In this document: piece after piece, positions 6,850 through 15,367 of the stretch
Layout of the letters: each line of letters opens with the position of its first letter
Numbering within the stretch: the stretch's first letter is position 1
The notes under the pieces: model-generated
Told to the model about the DNA's origin: nothing
Seen by the model: only the letters and a program-made list of their open reading frames with translations
Databases searched by the model: none
Made by a program: the position numbers and the translations under genes
Origin: a virus
Direction: 5' to 3' (one strand)
Virus record (IMG/VR): IMGVR_UViG_3300033233_000001
Location: 186,001 to 250,000 of that record
DNA: 64,000 nucleotides

Positions 6850-7772
6850 GTAGCCCTCCAGAAAAGCTCCTGCGCCTCGACGCAGAGCGCGTTCAGCTTC
6901 TCGACGTCGGGCGCGTGCCGCAGCGTGGAAGCGACGTAGAGCGTCTGCATCTCCGCGTCCTCACGCTCGGCCCACTCGACGAGCTTGTCGTACGACCACT
7001 CGCCATGTCGAATGGCGAGAAGCTCGGCAGCGTCCGGGCGCCGCACGATGACGCCGCGACCGTCGAGAATCTCACGGCACATTTTCAAGAGCCGAACTAG
7101 GTGCATCCCGTGTTTGCAATCGTATAGATGCTTCGCCTCGATCTCAGCACGCTTCGGATTCCTGTTGGCTTTCCAGTTCTCGTGCTGGTTCCAGTGGTTC
7201 AGTGCGGCACGATACCGCTTCTCCTGCTGGACCAGTTCCATCACGTTCGGATGAACCTGCTCGCCCTGGTCGACGAGCTTATCGAACGCGCCCATCATGT
7301 CGGGCGTGATCTTCGACGTCGTGCCGAGGCCGTATTCCGCGCGGCTCGGCTTGTGGTCCGGCGGGTTGAGCAGGTAGCCGCGGTGCGTGCGAATGCGCTT
7401 CAGCTGGGCAATCGCGTACCCCGAAAACGTGTGCCGCGCCTTCTTCGAGAGGAACAGGTCTCGATTGTCGCGGATGAGTTTGCCGGCCGGGTGCATGCGC
7501 AGCACGTCGAACTCGTCGACGAACAAGACCTCGATGACGTTGGGGTTGCAGTCGGCAGCGAGGTTGCAGAACTTCCGGATGTCGTAGACCACGCGATCAT
7601 CCGGGTCCTTGCTCTCGTGCTGCTCGAAGTTGTAGGCAAAGCCGAGGACGAAGTGCCTGGGCGCGACCGCGAAGCCACGAAGGTCGACGTCCGACTCGGG
7701 CAGACTCGTGCCATACGCGTGGCTGCCGTGCCGCGCGATATAGACCGTGTGCTTGTCGACGTCGAAGTGCAT
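6846..7772 (-). CDS. RlaP-type nucleotidyltransferase (RNA-repair DNA polymerase beta family)
   Basis: A 308-residue protein with the minimal nucleotidyltransferase signature near the N-terminus: GSHAYGTSLPESDVDLRG (about residues 16-33), giving the GS helix turn and the D-x-D metal pair. The length and the long helical C-terminus fit the YcgL/RlaP family linked to RNA repair. With a tRNA cluster nearby, a role in tRNA end repair or modification is plausible but inferred. Confidence 0.75.
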   Translation of the reverse strand: MHFDVDKHTVYIARHGSHAYGTSLPESDVDLRGFAVAPRHFVLGFAYNFEQHESKDPDDRVVYDIRKFCNLAADCNPNVIEVLFVDEFDVLRMHPAGKLIRDNRDLFLSKKARHTFSGYAIAQLKRIRTHRGYLLNPPDHKPSRAEYGLGTTSKITPDMMGAFDKLVDQGEQVHPNVMELVQQEKRYRAALNHWNQHENWKANRNPKRAEIEAKHLYDCKHGMHLVRLLKMCREILDGRGVIVRRPDAAELLAIRHGEWSYDKLVEWAEREDAEMQTLYVASTLRHAPDVEKLNALCVEAQELFWRAT

Positions 7773-7778
7773 CGCCGC

Positions 7779-8099
7779 TTACAACATGATCTGGTACTTC
7801 CGACCGTCGATCTGCACATGCAGAAGAAGCTCGCCGCCTAGCGCGGCGCTGTACCTCGCTAGCGTCGAGAGACGGCAGTCCGCGCGCTTCTCGGCGCGCG
7901 ACACCTCGCTCTGGGTAATTTTCGCGCGCTTGGCGACCTGCTCTTGCGTCATGCCAATCGCGCCGCGCAGCAGCCGAAGCGAGTACTTGCGACGCGGCTG
8001 AACGCCACGACCAAGGTACTCCCACGTCGAGAAGTCGACCTCCGGCATCTCCGGAAGCTCGTCGTCGACATCAACGCGCTTCTTGGCAGTCTTCTTCAT
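7779..8099 (-). CDS. XRE-family repressor/antitoxin
   Basis: One hundred and six residues. Residues 42-90 hold a helix-turn-helix of the XRE type (LLRGAIGMTQEQVAKRAKI, then TQSEVSRAEKR). The last 15 residues form a strand pair (LLLHVQIDGRKYQIML), as in HigA-like antitoxins. The gene overlaps the brnT-like toxin by four bases (ATGA) and follows it, the order used by toxin-first modules. It probably represses the promoter at 8452-8480. Confidence 0.8.
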   Translation of the reverse strand: MKKTAKKRVDVDDELPEMPEVDFSTWEYLGRGVQPRRKYSLRLLRGAIGMTQEQVAKRAKITQSEVSRAEKRADCRLSTLARYSAALGGELLLHVQIDGRKYQIML

Positions 8100-8443
8100 A
8101 GGGCTTCGCCTCCGGCTGCGTAACGCAGCGCCTCTCGCTTCTCTGCGAGACGCGCGGAGATGATCCTCGTTCTGGTCACGGATTCCCGCTCCGCATGAAC
8201 CACGTACAGAACGCGCGCAGCGTTGGACATGCCGATGACCACGAACCGCTCGTCGTCCTCATGAGGATCTTTCAGAGTCATCGCGCGATCATCATCGAAT
8301 GCCGTCGTGGCCTCCTCGAAGGTCACGCCGTGCTTCTTCAGGTTCGCCGCGGCCTTCTGAGGATCCCACTCGTATTCCTCGTGCTCCCCGTAGACCACCG
8401 TCTCCGTGGCAACGTTCTTACGCGACGTTCTCTTCTTTCTCAT
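8096..8443 (-). CDS. brnT: BrnT-family toxin with N-terminal basic tag
   Basis: One hundred and fifteen residues from the ATG at 8443. The core EWDPQKAAANLKKHGVTF ... DDERFVVIGMS ... RTRIISARLAEKRE is diagnostic of BrnT, an mRNA-cleaving toxin of the RelE superfamily. It begins MRKKRTSRK, the same basic tag seen on many proteins here. BrnT is normally paired with the ribbon-helix-helix protein BrnA; here the partner is an XRE protein. Confidence 0.8.
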   Translation of the reverse strand: MRKKRTSRKNVATETVVYGEHEEYEWDPQKAAANLKKHGVTFEEATTAFDDDRAMTLKDPHEDDERFVVIGMSNAARVLYVVHAERESVTRTRIISARLAEKREALRYAAGGEAL

Positions 8444-8451
8444 GCCACCGC

Positions 8452-8480
8452 AACATACGCGCAAAGCGCTAGCACGTCAA
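8452..8480 (-). promoter_or_regulatory. sigma70-like promoter of the brnT operon
   Basis: Minus strand TTGACG (8475-8480), 17-nt spacer, TATGTT (8452-8457). The -10 ends eight bases before the ATG at 8443, so the mRNA would be leaderless or nearly so. The spacer contains GCTTTGCG, resembling GCTTGCG in the promoters at 9848 and 10523. Confidence 0.6.
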
Positions 8481-8526
8481 GAGCCTTTTTTTCGGCGAGG
8501 CGCGCTACGAGCTTACGCGGACTAGA

Positions 8527-8883
8527 TCAGGACAGGTCTTTCGGATGCGGCGCAGCAGGCGGATGGAGATTGCCGCACTCCTCGCACGTGAACGGATCTG
8601 CCGACTCCAGTTCGAGTAGCGCCGCCTCGAACGCGGTCTCGACCGCGAAGTGGGTCTTCTCGACATCGCTGGCCTCGCGCGCCAGCCCTGACGTCGAAAC
8701 CAGCGAGTGGAGGCGCGCTTCGGCTGCGCGATATCGTGCCGCAGCCGCTTCCTTCCGCAGGTGCTCGTAGACGTAGCATCTGGCTTCCCACGGGAGCGTC
8801 TCCCAGAAGACGACGCTCGGATCGTCCTCGTCCAACAGATCGGCCGGCGGCGCGCCTGAATCGCCCTTCTTCTTCTCGCTCAC
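8527..8883 (-). CDS. hypothetical protein with terminal Cys pair
   Basis: One hundred and eighteen residues, mostly helical (EHLRKEAAAARYRAAEARL), ending with FTCEECGNLHPP, a possible half zinc site. It overlaps the gene upstream by four bases (ATGA). The 8,444-8,526 gap beyond it holds the brnT promoter. Not recognised. Confidence 0.65.
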   Translation of the reverse strand: MSEKKKGDSGAPPADLLDEDDPSVVFWETLPWEARCYVYEHLRKEAAAARYRAAEARLHSLVSTSGLAREASDVEKTHFAVETAFEAALLELESADPFTCEECGNLHPPAAPHPKDLS

Positions 8884-9332
8884 GCGGACCTCGCTTTCTT
8901 CGCTACCATCTTCTTGAGCTTTCGCTGCGTCTTCGCGTCACCGACACGCAGCCCTGCGACTTCGAGCGTCGGCCTGTGCTTACGATAGCTGTTGTAGCAC
9001 GTCCCGCGTACTCGAAACCGGAACGGACCTTCCTTGCCACCCATGCGCGTGAACCAGTCTGGCTCGACCCAGCCGATCTTCACCGCAAGCGCCAGGGCCC
9101 GTTTCGGACTGACGCCGTAGAGGTCGAGCAACGCGCGACGAAGCGCGTCGTACGCGTCGCGACGCTGCCTGTCGTGGGCCATGTACAAGGCCGGCGCGGC
9201 CTCGCGGGCGAACGCCTCGTCCGGGCCAGCGGCCTCGTCGAACGCGCAGGCAACCGCGTGCAGCCGTACGACCGCCGCCTGGAGGTCGACGACTCGCAGT
9301 GCGCCGCGGAGCTTGCGCTTGATGGGCTTCAT
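8880..9332 (-). CDS. basic hypothetical protein
   Basis: One hundred and fifty residues from the ATG at 9332, which overlaps the upstream stop (ATGA); an in-frame ATG at 9347 is less likely. It is helical with many Arg/Lys residues, and the C-terminus (KTQRKLKKMVAKKARSA) is strongly basic. No known domain. Confidence 0.65.
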   Translation of the reverse strand: MKPIKRKLRGALRVVDLQAAVVRLHAVACAFDEAAGPDEAFAREAAPALYMAHDRQRRDAYDALRRALLDLYGVSPKRALALAVKIGWVEPDWFTRMGGKEGPFRFRVRGTCYNSYRKHRPTLEVAGLRVGDAKTQRKLKKMVAKKARSA

Positions 9333-9796
9333 GACGTCGGCGTACATGCCGGACCGTGGCCGGCGTCCTCGTCATCTTTCGGCTCGCCGCACCACCTGCA
9401 CAGGCCGTGGCTATCTTGCTGGAACTCGTGATGGAAGGCGCCGCACTCGTCGCACTTCTCCGTGTCCCACTCGCCGTCGAGATCGTCCTTGTCGCCCATG
9501 CGCGACGAGGTCCCGTTCTGGGCGGCCCGTGCGAGCCGCTCCAGCGCCTCCGACCGCGTGTGCGCTGCCTCTACGGGTGTCACGCGCATGCCCATGCCGC
9601 CGAATGCGCCGAATACCGCCCCGAGTGCCTCGTCGGCGGTCCGCTTGGCCTCGCTCTCGATGAGCAGTTCGCCAGTCAGGTACGCCAGCACTTGGTCGCG
9701 CGTCAGCGGCCCCGTCTCGTACTTGTCGACGACGGTGTTCCAGACACGAAAGAGCAGCTGACCGTCGCGGCGCCGAGCATGTACGAACGTGGCCAT
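9329..9796 (-). CDS. protein with C-terminal zinc ribbon
   Basis: One hundred and fifty-five residues. The N-terminal half begins with two strands (TFVHARRRDGQLLFRVWN) and a helical middle with AFGGMGMRV; residues 115-145 carry CDECGAFHHEF and CRWCGEP, a complete four-cysteine ribbon. It is the first gene downstream of the promoter at 9848-9876. Confidence 0.65.
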   Translation of the reverse strand: MATFVHARRRDGQLLFRVWNTVVDKYETGPLTRDQVLAYLTGELLIESEAKRTADEALGAVFGAFGGMGMRVTPVEAAHTRSEALERLARAAQNGTSSRMGDKDDLDGEWDTEKCDECGAFHHEFQQDSHGLCRWCGEPKDDEDAGHGPACTPTS

Positions 9797-9847
9797 AACT
9801 TCCTTCTCCGCGATGACCGCGATGCCAACCGCACCGCGCGTAGCGGG

Positions 9848-9876
9848 AGTGTGTCGCAAGCTCTCGGCTACGTCAA
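9848..9876 (-). promoter_or_regulatory. sigma70-like promoter
   Basis: Minus strand TTGACG (9871-9876), 17-nt spacer, CACACT (9848-9853). Between the boxes it reads GAGCTTGCGA, identical to the same part of the promoter at 10523-10551. It would drive the gene at 9329-9796. Confidence 0.55.
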
Positions 9877-9878
9877 GA

Positions 9879-10499
9879 TCAACGACGACGAATACGACGA
9901 CCTGCCACCGGACGGCTGCCACGCGCGCGTCGCTCACGGAACTTGACCAACAGCGCATCCCAGCGCGCTGTGTCTTCGCCGTCTTCCGAGTCGATGCTAG
10001 CGACCATTTCGCGGACGGCATCGGGATCAAAAATACCGCGTGTATACAGCTGCTTCAGGTCGTACTCGTCATCCTCGCGGTCCGACATGAACTTCATCAT
10101 GGCGAGCAGGTTCGGCTCGACGACATTGAGTTTGTCGCCGCCCTTGACGATCGGCAGCCTCATCGGAAACTCGGCCGCACTCAAGTCTGGCTCCCCAGCG
10201 TGGAACATCAGATCGATGCGTACGTCGGGGTCGCCGCCATGTTCCGGAAGCATCATGAAGTAGTGGAACGGTCTCATCGCTTCGCCGACCTCGTAACCGG
10301 CTGCGCGCAGCGCCTGTAGAACCTTATGACGGCCCTCTTCGGTGATGAAGACGTCTACATCTTCCGTGAATCTAGCGTACCCATGCGCGGCCATCGCCAG
10401 GGCACCGCCGATGGCGTAGTCGACGCCAAGCGGATCGATCACGTCACGCTCGACCGCCAGAAGATCGTTCACGCGCGGATCTGCCTTCACGCCTGCCAT
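9879..10499 (-). CDS. MNT/AbiEii-like nucleotidyltransferase
   Basis: A 206-residue protein with DYAIGGALAMAAHGYARF and TEDVDVFI (about residues 27-52), the GG/D-x-D core of small nucleotidyltransferases that include abortive-infection and TA toxins. A later DVRIDLMF gives the third acidic position. The C-terminus is an Arg-rich tail. It has its own promoter at 10523-10551. Target unknown; tRNA is one option for such enzymes. Confidence 0.75.
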   Translation of the reverse strand: MAGVKADPRVNDLLAVERDVIDPLGVDYAIGGALAMAAHGYARFTEDVDVFITEEGRHKVLQALRAAGYEVGEAMRPFHYFMMLPEHGGDPDVRIDLMFHAGEPDLSAAEFPMRLPIVKGGDKLNVVEPNLLAMMKFMSDREDDEYDLKQLYTRGIFDPDAVREMVASIDSEDGEDTARWDALLVKFRERRARGSRPVAGRRIRRR

Positions 10500-10522
10500 G
10501 TCATCACCATCCCGTTGGAGCG

Positions 10523-10551
10523 AGTATGTCGCAAGCTCGGCCGGCTGTCAA
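10523..10551 (-). promoter_or_regulatory. sigma70-like promoter
   Basis: Minus strand TTGACA (10546-10551), 17-nt spacer containing GAGCTTGCGA, then CATACT (10523-10528). It lies 23 bases upstream of the nucleotidyltransferase start and overlaps the end of the preceding gene. Confidence 0.65.
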
Positions 10552-10808
10552 CCGAGCGGGAAGCGCTTTGCGAGCCGCGACGCGATGAACGGATAGGCGG
10601 CGAGCACTTCGGCCTCGGCCGCCTCGTACGTCGTCGCCGACGCCATGAAGACGAGCGCCGTATCATCGTCGCCGTGCGTGTGCGTCGGCGACCACGGCGG
10701 CTCTCGACAGAGCCGGACGCCGCGTACGTGCAGGCGATCGCCCTTCTCGCCGCCGAGGAACACGATGAGGTAGCAGGTGATCACGCCGTCACGCGTCCGG
10801 CCATTCAT
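10548..10808 (-). CDS. hypothetical protein
   Basis: Eighty-six residues from an ATG that lies 20 bases inside the upstream gene; a GTG at 10784 is an alternative start. Starts with strands (GVITCYLIVFLGGEKGD) and ends with helices. No motif recognised. Confidence 0.55.
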   Translation of the reverse strand: MNGRTRDGVITCYLIVFLGGEKGDRLHVRGVRLCREPPWSPTHTHGDDDTALVFMASATTYEAAEAEVLAAYPFIASRLAKRFPLG

Positions 10809-11145
10809 GCCGCAAAGTCGTCGCCATGACGAGGAGCGCCATAGCCCGGCCATGGGCGGCCCTGTCGTCATCCGTCATCGGTCGGACCGTATACGCTGTA
10901 AAACGACTGATCGACGGATAGTGGCGGAGCACGACGGTGTCCGGCACGCGCGCCGGTCGACGAGTCAGGTCTCGTTCGCACACGTTGCACAAAAAGAATG
11001 TCGGCGGCTCGTCCGGATCGAAGTGCCGCCGCAGCACAGCACGTCTCACGTCCATCGTGTCCGCGCAACCGGCGCACGTCAGCGTAGTTTGAGGCCCCTT
11101 TCGCTTCGGTCTGCGGCGTCTGATGCGCAGAGTAACGTCAGGCAT
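10789..11145 (-). CDS. zinc-ribbon protein with basic N-terminus
   Basis: One hundred and eighteen residues. An Arg/Lys stretch (RIRRRRPKRK) at residues 7-16 precedes CAGC (about 24) and CNVC (about 53), a spaced four-cysteine zinc site. It lies immediately after the gene at 11146-11847, with the stop and start adjacent. Confidence 0.65.
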   Translation of the reverse strand: MPDVTLRIRRRRPKRKGPQTTLTCAGCADTMDVRRAVLRRHFDPDEPPTFFLCNVCERDLTRRPARVPDTVVLRHYPSISRFTAYTVRPMTDDDRAAHGRAMALLVMATTLRHEWPDA

Positions 11146-11847
11146 TTATCGACTCCGTCGCTTTCTTGGACGCGACGTCCGCTTGACCGGTCGCGGCAGA
11201 CGAGCCTGGACGAGGGCGAGCGACTGCCGCAGGTCGTCGACGTCAGGATCGCGTGTCTTGAGCGCCCACGCGATCGCGGCAGCGAGCACGGACGCGTCGA
11301 CGTGCTCGGCTGTCTGCTCGATCGCGGCGTGATCCTTTGCTCTGTCGGCCTTCGCCTTCACGAGCAGCACGCCACCAAGCGGCGCGACCGGGATGACAGT
11401 GTCTTCGAGCTTCCGCATTGCAGCCGACTCGATCATCCGCTTCTCTACTGGATGTTGCGCCGCGAGAATTTCCACCGTGAGCCCGAGCGGATTGCGCAGC
11501 GGAATCAGTCGGCGCTGTTGACGAACGACGAACAGCACCTTGTCGTCCATCGTGTGCTCTTCCGGCCTTTTCGCGATCTTGTAGTTGCCGTAACGGTCCG
11601 CCTTCAACGGCGTCCAGTCGAAGTCGTCGACCAGCTTCTCCGCAATGGCGAGCAGATCTGAAGCGGGCACCATGGCATCCAGATCGAGGGTATGTCGCGG
11701 CACGCCGTACGCACGAAGCGCTTGACCACCAATGAGTGCCCAGTGGATATCCATCGCATCGAGAGCACGCCGCAAGTCTTGCAGAGCAAGAGTCACGGCC
11801 GCCGGGCTCGGCGGCTCAGACGCGTCGCTGGTGTTTCTGCGGACCAT
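11146..11847 (-). CDS. nucleotidyltransferase with C-terminal KRTSR tag
   Basis: A 233-residue protein with HWALIGGQALRAYGV and TLDLDAMV (about residues 35-60), the GG...D-x-D core of AbiEii/MNT-like nucleotidyltransferases, and a helical C-terminal domain. It ends PVKRTSRPRKRRSR, the basic tag typical of this genome. Its promoter (11854-11883) places the -10 six bases from the ATG, predicting a leaderless mRNA. Confidence 0.75.
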   Translation of the reverse strand: MVRRNTSDASEPPSPAAVTLALQDLRRALDAMDIHWALIGGQALRAYGVPRHTLDLDAMVPASDLLAIAEKLVDDFDWTPLKADRYGNYKIAKRPEEHTMDDKVLFVVRQQRRLIPLRNPLGLTVEILAAQHPVEKRMIESAAMRKLEDTVIPVAPLGGVLLVKAKADRAKDHAAIEQTAEHVDASVLAAAIAWALKTRDPDVDDLRQSLALVQARLPRPVKRTSRPRKRRSR

Positions 11848-11853
11848 CGTTAG

Positions 11854-11883
11854 ATGATATCATGTATCCAACGCGTCTGTCAA
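11854..11883 (-). promoter_or_regulatory. sigma70 promoter, consensus -35
   Basis: Minus strand TTGACA (11878-11883), 18-nt spacer, TATCAT (11854-11859), six bases from the ATG of the nucleotidyltransferase gene. The start is therefore at or very near the first codon. Confidence 0.65.
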
Positions 11884-11890
11884 GTGCGAT

Positions 11891-14854
11891 TTACGCGGTC
11901 GGCTCGCGGTGCGCAATCGCCCACTCGACGACGTACTTCTGCGCCTCGGCCACGGTCGGCAGCGTCTTACTCGGCGGGCCGCCTTCGTACGTGTACGCGT
12001 AGCCCGTGCCATCGCGTTCCTTCTCAACCTTCACGTCGAGCGGGCCGGCGCGGCCACTGCCCTCGCCCTGCGTCACGCGCCAGTCAGACGGATTGAGTCT
12101 CCACGTGTTCTCGTACGGAATCCACACAAGATTATCGCCGTACCGACGGTGGATGCCGTGCTCTTTCTCGTACTCGCCGATCGCGCCTGGCGTCATGTCC
12201 TGGAGCTTGTTGTACGGGCCGTAGCCGTAACCGCCGACGTCGGCACGCATGACCTCTTCACCACGCTGCCCGACGTAGCCGGTGCGCAGTGTGTACCAGT
12301 ACGCGTTTCCTGTGTCGATCGCCTTCGGACCCTTGATCCAAGTGTAGACGCCGACATCGCTCGGCGCCTCGATGCGCGCCCGCGGGTCAGCCGGCAGACT
12401 CGCCCACGCAAGACTGGCAAGCTCACGCGCCTGCTCATCCGTGACGTCGCGAAGCACACCGGTCGCCAGCAGCGCGTCATGGAGTTTCAGGGCGGTCTTC
12501 GGCTTCATGACGAACTCGGCACGCTTCGGCGGATGCCGGCGGAAGTCCGTCAGTGATTCGAGCGGGTTGATGTAGTGGCGTTCAAGGTCAGCGGCCACTC
12601 GCTCTGGAGTCGCCTTGCCGCCCTCGATGTCACGCATCCCGCTCCACGTGAAGCCGTCCCACGCTTGCAGTGCGTACGCGACGCGTCCGACCACGACATC
12701 CCACGGCACCTCGGCCTTCTCGATCTGCCCTGCTTTACGCGCTGCGCCCTCCTCGCGCGCCTGGACGTTCACGGCCTTCAAGATCTTCTTCGCCGCGGCC
12801 TTCATGCCGAAGGCGATCTTGATGTTCTCCGTCAGCGCATACGCGTACGCCTGGTCATGCAGGCCGTAGCCCTGCATGTGCGTCACTTCGTGGATGACCG
12901 ACGCGCAGAGTTCTTCGAGATCGCGCTCGCTCCCGAGATCGAAGTGGTCACCCTCTTCCTCGTACTTGAAGTCGCCGAGCGCCTTGAGCTTGATCGGATT
13001 CAGGAGCAGCCAATCGACACCGCCGTGGCTCAACGAACCAGCGCCTACGACCAACTCCTTGCCCTCCGGGTCCGTCTCGGTGTCGAACACCCAGCCAACG
13101 CCGAACGGCTTGAACATGCCCAGCTGGATGAGCGCGTACTTGCTGAGTTCCGCCCAGAGCCGGACGAGCCGCAGATACTTCGGCTGCATCGTCGCAGGGT
13201 CGAGCTTCTTCGGGACCTTGTAGCCCGGCAACGTCTGCTCGATCAGGAAGTCCGGCTTCCACGCCGCCATGCGGATGGCGCCCGCGACCTGCTCGACCTT
13301 CATGAGTTCAACGCCGCCGAGAACAGCGCGCACGGCTTCCACGTGCGGGCTCAGGTCGACTTCCGCCGCTCCAGAGCCAGAGGCCGACGCGAAGCTGCCG
13401 CGCTCTTTGGCCTCGGTGACGATCCGAATCGCAGTATCGAGCACTAGCTCGTTGATCGAGAAGCTCCTGCCGGCCTTCTTCGGCTGCATCTCGGTGACGT
13501 CGAACTTCTCCAGCGTCTTGGCGGCAACTTCGGCGGCGATACCCTCGCGAGCGTCGAGCGCGCCAGTGCCCTCGATAACGCGGCGGAAGCACGCCTCTTT
13601 CGCACGCTGCGCCTTGAGCGCAGACATCGGGTCAACAGACAGCTTCTTCACGAACTGCTTGACCGTGTCGCGGGCGCTCGATTCCCAGGAGAGAGCATCG
13701 CGCTTCTTCGTGAAGACCGAGCGTGGCGGAGCTTTGATGTCGACGTAGACGACACCCTTGAAGCCGCCCTTGCCGTCCTCGTTGCCAGACTCCTCGAACA
13801 TGAAGACGCCGTTGCCGCGGATGTAGACGCCGTGGCGGCGCGCGCGCGGCTGATGCCAGATCTCCATCGACCCGATCTCGCGCCGGTCGCTGAGCACGAT
13901 AGGGACGTCCGCGATCTTCGTTCCGCCCCGCAGGTCGGCGTCTACGCGCTTGCCGTTGACTGTCGTAACGATGCCAGGAAGGTAGCTGCGTTCGAGGATC
14001 GACATCGCGAACTCCGGCGATGTCGTCCGGTTCATGGGCATCCAGACCTTGACCTCCGTGCCCTGGATGGACTTCTGCCCGCCCTCGATGCCGGGCATGA
14101 ACAGGTCTTCGTGCCGACCACGTGCGACGAGGTCTCGCGTGCGCACCTCGTAGCCGAGCCACGGCGTCAGGATGAGTTCCTTCGCGTCGCCGAAGCCACC
14201 GACAGAACCCGCCTCCTTCACGGAGCCGCCACGCGTGAAGAACGCGGCCTTCAGCGTCGCCTCGTCCATACCAGTACCGTTGTCGCGCGCGATGACGACC
14301 ATCGCAGGCGTGCTCTCGTTCGTGTCGGGGTCGGTGAATGTCCCGGCTTCGCACGTCCAGTCGAAACGCGTAGCGCGCGCGTCACGCGAGTTCTGCGCGA
14401 CCTCGCGCCACCAAGCGAGTTCCCATTTGTCGTACGACTCGATGCGCCGTGCGTAGTAGTCGCCGGTCGTGCCCCAGCCGATCGTCGGCGGGTTCTCGCG
14501 GAGACGGTAGTACTCCTCTTCGGTCATCTCGCCGGAGAGGCCGAGCGCGGCGCTCGGCACACGCGGTTCCGAGAGCACCTCGAAGTGGTAGACGCTACCC
14601 TCGACGAAGAAGGTCTCCTCGCCGGGCATGACCAACGGGTGCCATTCGAGTGCCTTCGCGACGCCGTAGGCCTGCTGCCCGGTAGTAGTGTAGTAGGCGC
14701 CCGGCTTGCCGAGCAGAGCGCTTATGTCGCTGATGACCTCGATGAACGTCGGGTCGTTCGGGCGCGCCTCGTTGCCGACGAGCTTCGGGTTCCCGCGGAG
14801 GCGCGCGCGGCGAGAGGTACGCTTGGCCGGACGTGATGTTCGCTTCATGGTCAT
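11891..14854 (-). CDS. GHKL ATPase fused to an HExxH domain, KRTSR-tagged
   Basis: A 987-residue protein. Residues 3-16 carry two KRTSR tags. The GHKL ATPase motifs follow: N-box with REVAQNSRDA (about 150-159), DNGTGMD (191-197) and GGFGDAK (219-225). Around residue 655 lies IHEVTHMQGYGLHDQ, an HExxH zinc-protease motif with a downstream Glu (about 676) as possible third ligand, as in gluzincins. The middle (380-540) and C-terminal 300 residues are not recognised. A conformational ATPase joined to a putative protease is unusual; virion assembly, processing or anti-host roles are open. The start overlaps a tiny upstream ORF (ATGA). Confidence 0.8.
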   Translation of the reverse strand: MTMKRTSRPAKRTSRRARLRGNPKLVGNEARPNDPTFIEVISDISALLGKPGAYYTTTGQQAYGVAKALEWHPLVMPGEETFFVEGSVYHFEVLSEPRVPSAALGLSGEMTEEEYYRLRENPPTIGWGTTGDYYARRIESYDKWELAWWREVAQNSRDARATRFDWTCEAGTFTDPDTNESTPAMVVIARDNGTGMDEATLKAAFFTRGGSVKEAGSVGGFGDAKELILTPWLGYEVRTRDLVARGRHEDLFMPGIEGGQKSIQGTEVKVWMPMNRTTSPEFAMSILERSYLPGIVTTVNGKRVDADLRGGTKIADVPIVLSDRREIGSMEIWHQPRARRHGVYIRGNGVFMFEESGNEDGKGGFKGVVYVDIKAPPRSVFTKKRDALSWESSARDTVKQFVKKLSVDPMSALKAQRAKEACFRRVIEGTGALDAREGIAAEVAAKTLEKFDVTEMQPKKAGRSFSINELVLDTAIRIVTEAKERGSFASASGSGAAEVDLSPHVEAVRAVLGGVELMKVEQVAGAIRMAAWKPDFLIEQTLPGYKVPKKLDPATMQPKYLRLVRLWAELSKYALIQLGMFKPFGVGWVFDTETDPEGKELVVGAGSLSHGGVDWLLLNPIKLKALGDFKYEEEGDHFDLGSERDLEELCASVIHEVTHMQGYGLHDQAYAYALTENIKIAFGMKAAAKKILKAVNVQAREEGAARKAGQIEKAEVPWDVVVGRVAYALQAWDGFTWSGMRDIEGGKATPERVAADLERHYINPLESLTDFRRHPPKRAEFVMKPKTALKLHDALLATGVLRDVTDEQARELASLAWASLPADPRARIEAPSDVGVYTWIKGPKAIDTGNAYWYTLRTGYVGQRGEEVMRADVGGYGYGPYNKLQDMTPGAIGEYEKEHGIHRRYGDNLVWIPYENTWRLNPSDWRVTQGEGSGRAGPLDVKVEKERDGTGYAYTYEGGPPSKTLPTVAEAQKYVVEWAIAHREPTA

Positions 14855-14919
14855 GCTCTGGCCTTTCGCGACGCGCGCCTTTGATTCGTGGGCGACTCTT
14901 TTCTGATCGAGATCTTCAT
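14851..14919 (-). CDS. tiny basic ORF (22 residues), coupled
   Basis: A 22-codon frame between the 987-residue gene and a second tiny ORF, overlapping both by ATGA. The peptide is Arg/Lys-rich (QRRASRKARA at its end). It may serve as a translational relay rather than a functional product. Confidence 0.3.
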   Translation of the reverse strand: MKISIRKESPTNQRRASRKARA

Positions 14920-15014
14920 CGCACTCTCCTAGCGACGGCGACGGCTGCGCTTCTTCCGGGTGGCTTCTTTGACTCGACGACGAGTGCGAGTGCGAGTGCG
15001 AGTGACTTGTTCAC
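14916..15014 (-). CDS. tiny ORF (32 residues), coupled
   Basis: Begins at a GTG overlapping the stop of the 118-residue gene (GTGA) and ends overlapping the next ORF (ATGA). The start lies in a fourfold GTGCGA-type hexamer repeat (14,984-15,007), which encodes a short Leu-Ala run. Whether it is translated is unknown. Confidence 0.3.
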   Translation of the reverse strand: MNKSLALALALVVESKKPPGRSAAVAVARRVR

Positions 15015-15367
15015 GCGTTCTCCAGTCCGAGCGATTTACCCAACTCTTTGACTAGATCTTTCGCGTACTCGATCGCCGCGACGGATGCACCCTTGTGAAC
15101 GCCATCCTCGTACGCCGCCCACAGGCCCTCGGGGTCCTTCGAGTCGTTGATCTCTTTGGCGAAGAACTCGAACGGAGAGAACTGCCGAAAGTTCTCGCTC
15201 TCGTCCGCTGACGCGTCGGCCACCAGTCGATCGATCAGCGAATCGCGGCCGGCCTCCTTTCCACGGACACCCTCTAAGACCCATTCCCTGTAAACGTCGT
15301 CCGCGGAGCCTTTTGCGATTTCGTAGCCGTTCTCGTAGCCCTGCTTGTAGACGTCGCGCTTGTTCAT
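15011..15367 (-). CDS. hypothetical acidic protein
   Basis: One hundred and eighteen residues, highly charged and predicted helical, with a Gly-Tyr-rich start (GYENGYEIAKG). It overlaps the stop of the 359-residue gene upstream (ATGA). No domain recognised. Confidence 0.7.
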   Translation of the reverse strand: MNKRDVYKQGYENGYEIAKGSADDVYREWVLEGVRGKEAGRDSLIDRLVADASADESENFRQFSPFEFFAKEINDSKDPEGLWAAYEDGVHKGASVAAIEYAKDLVKELGKSLGLENA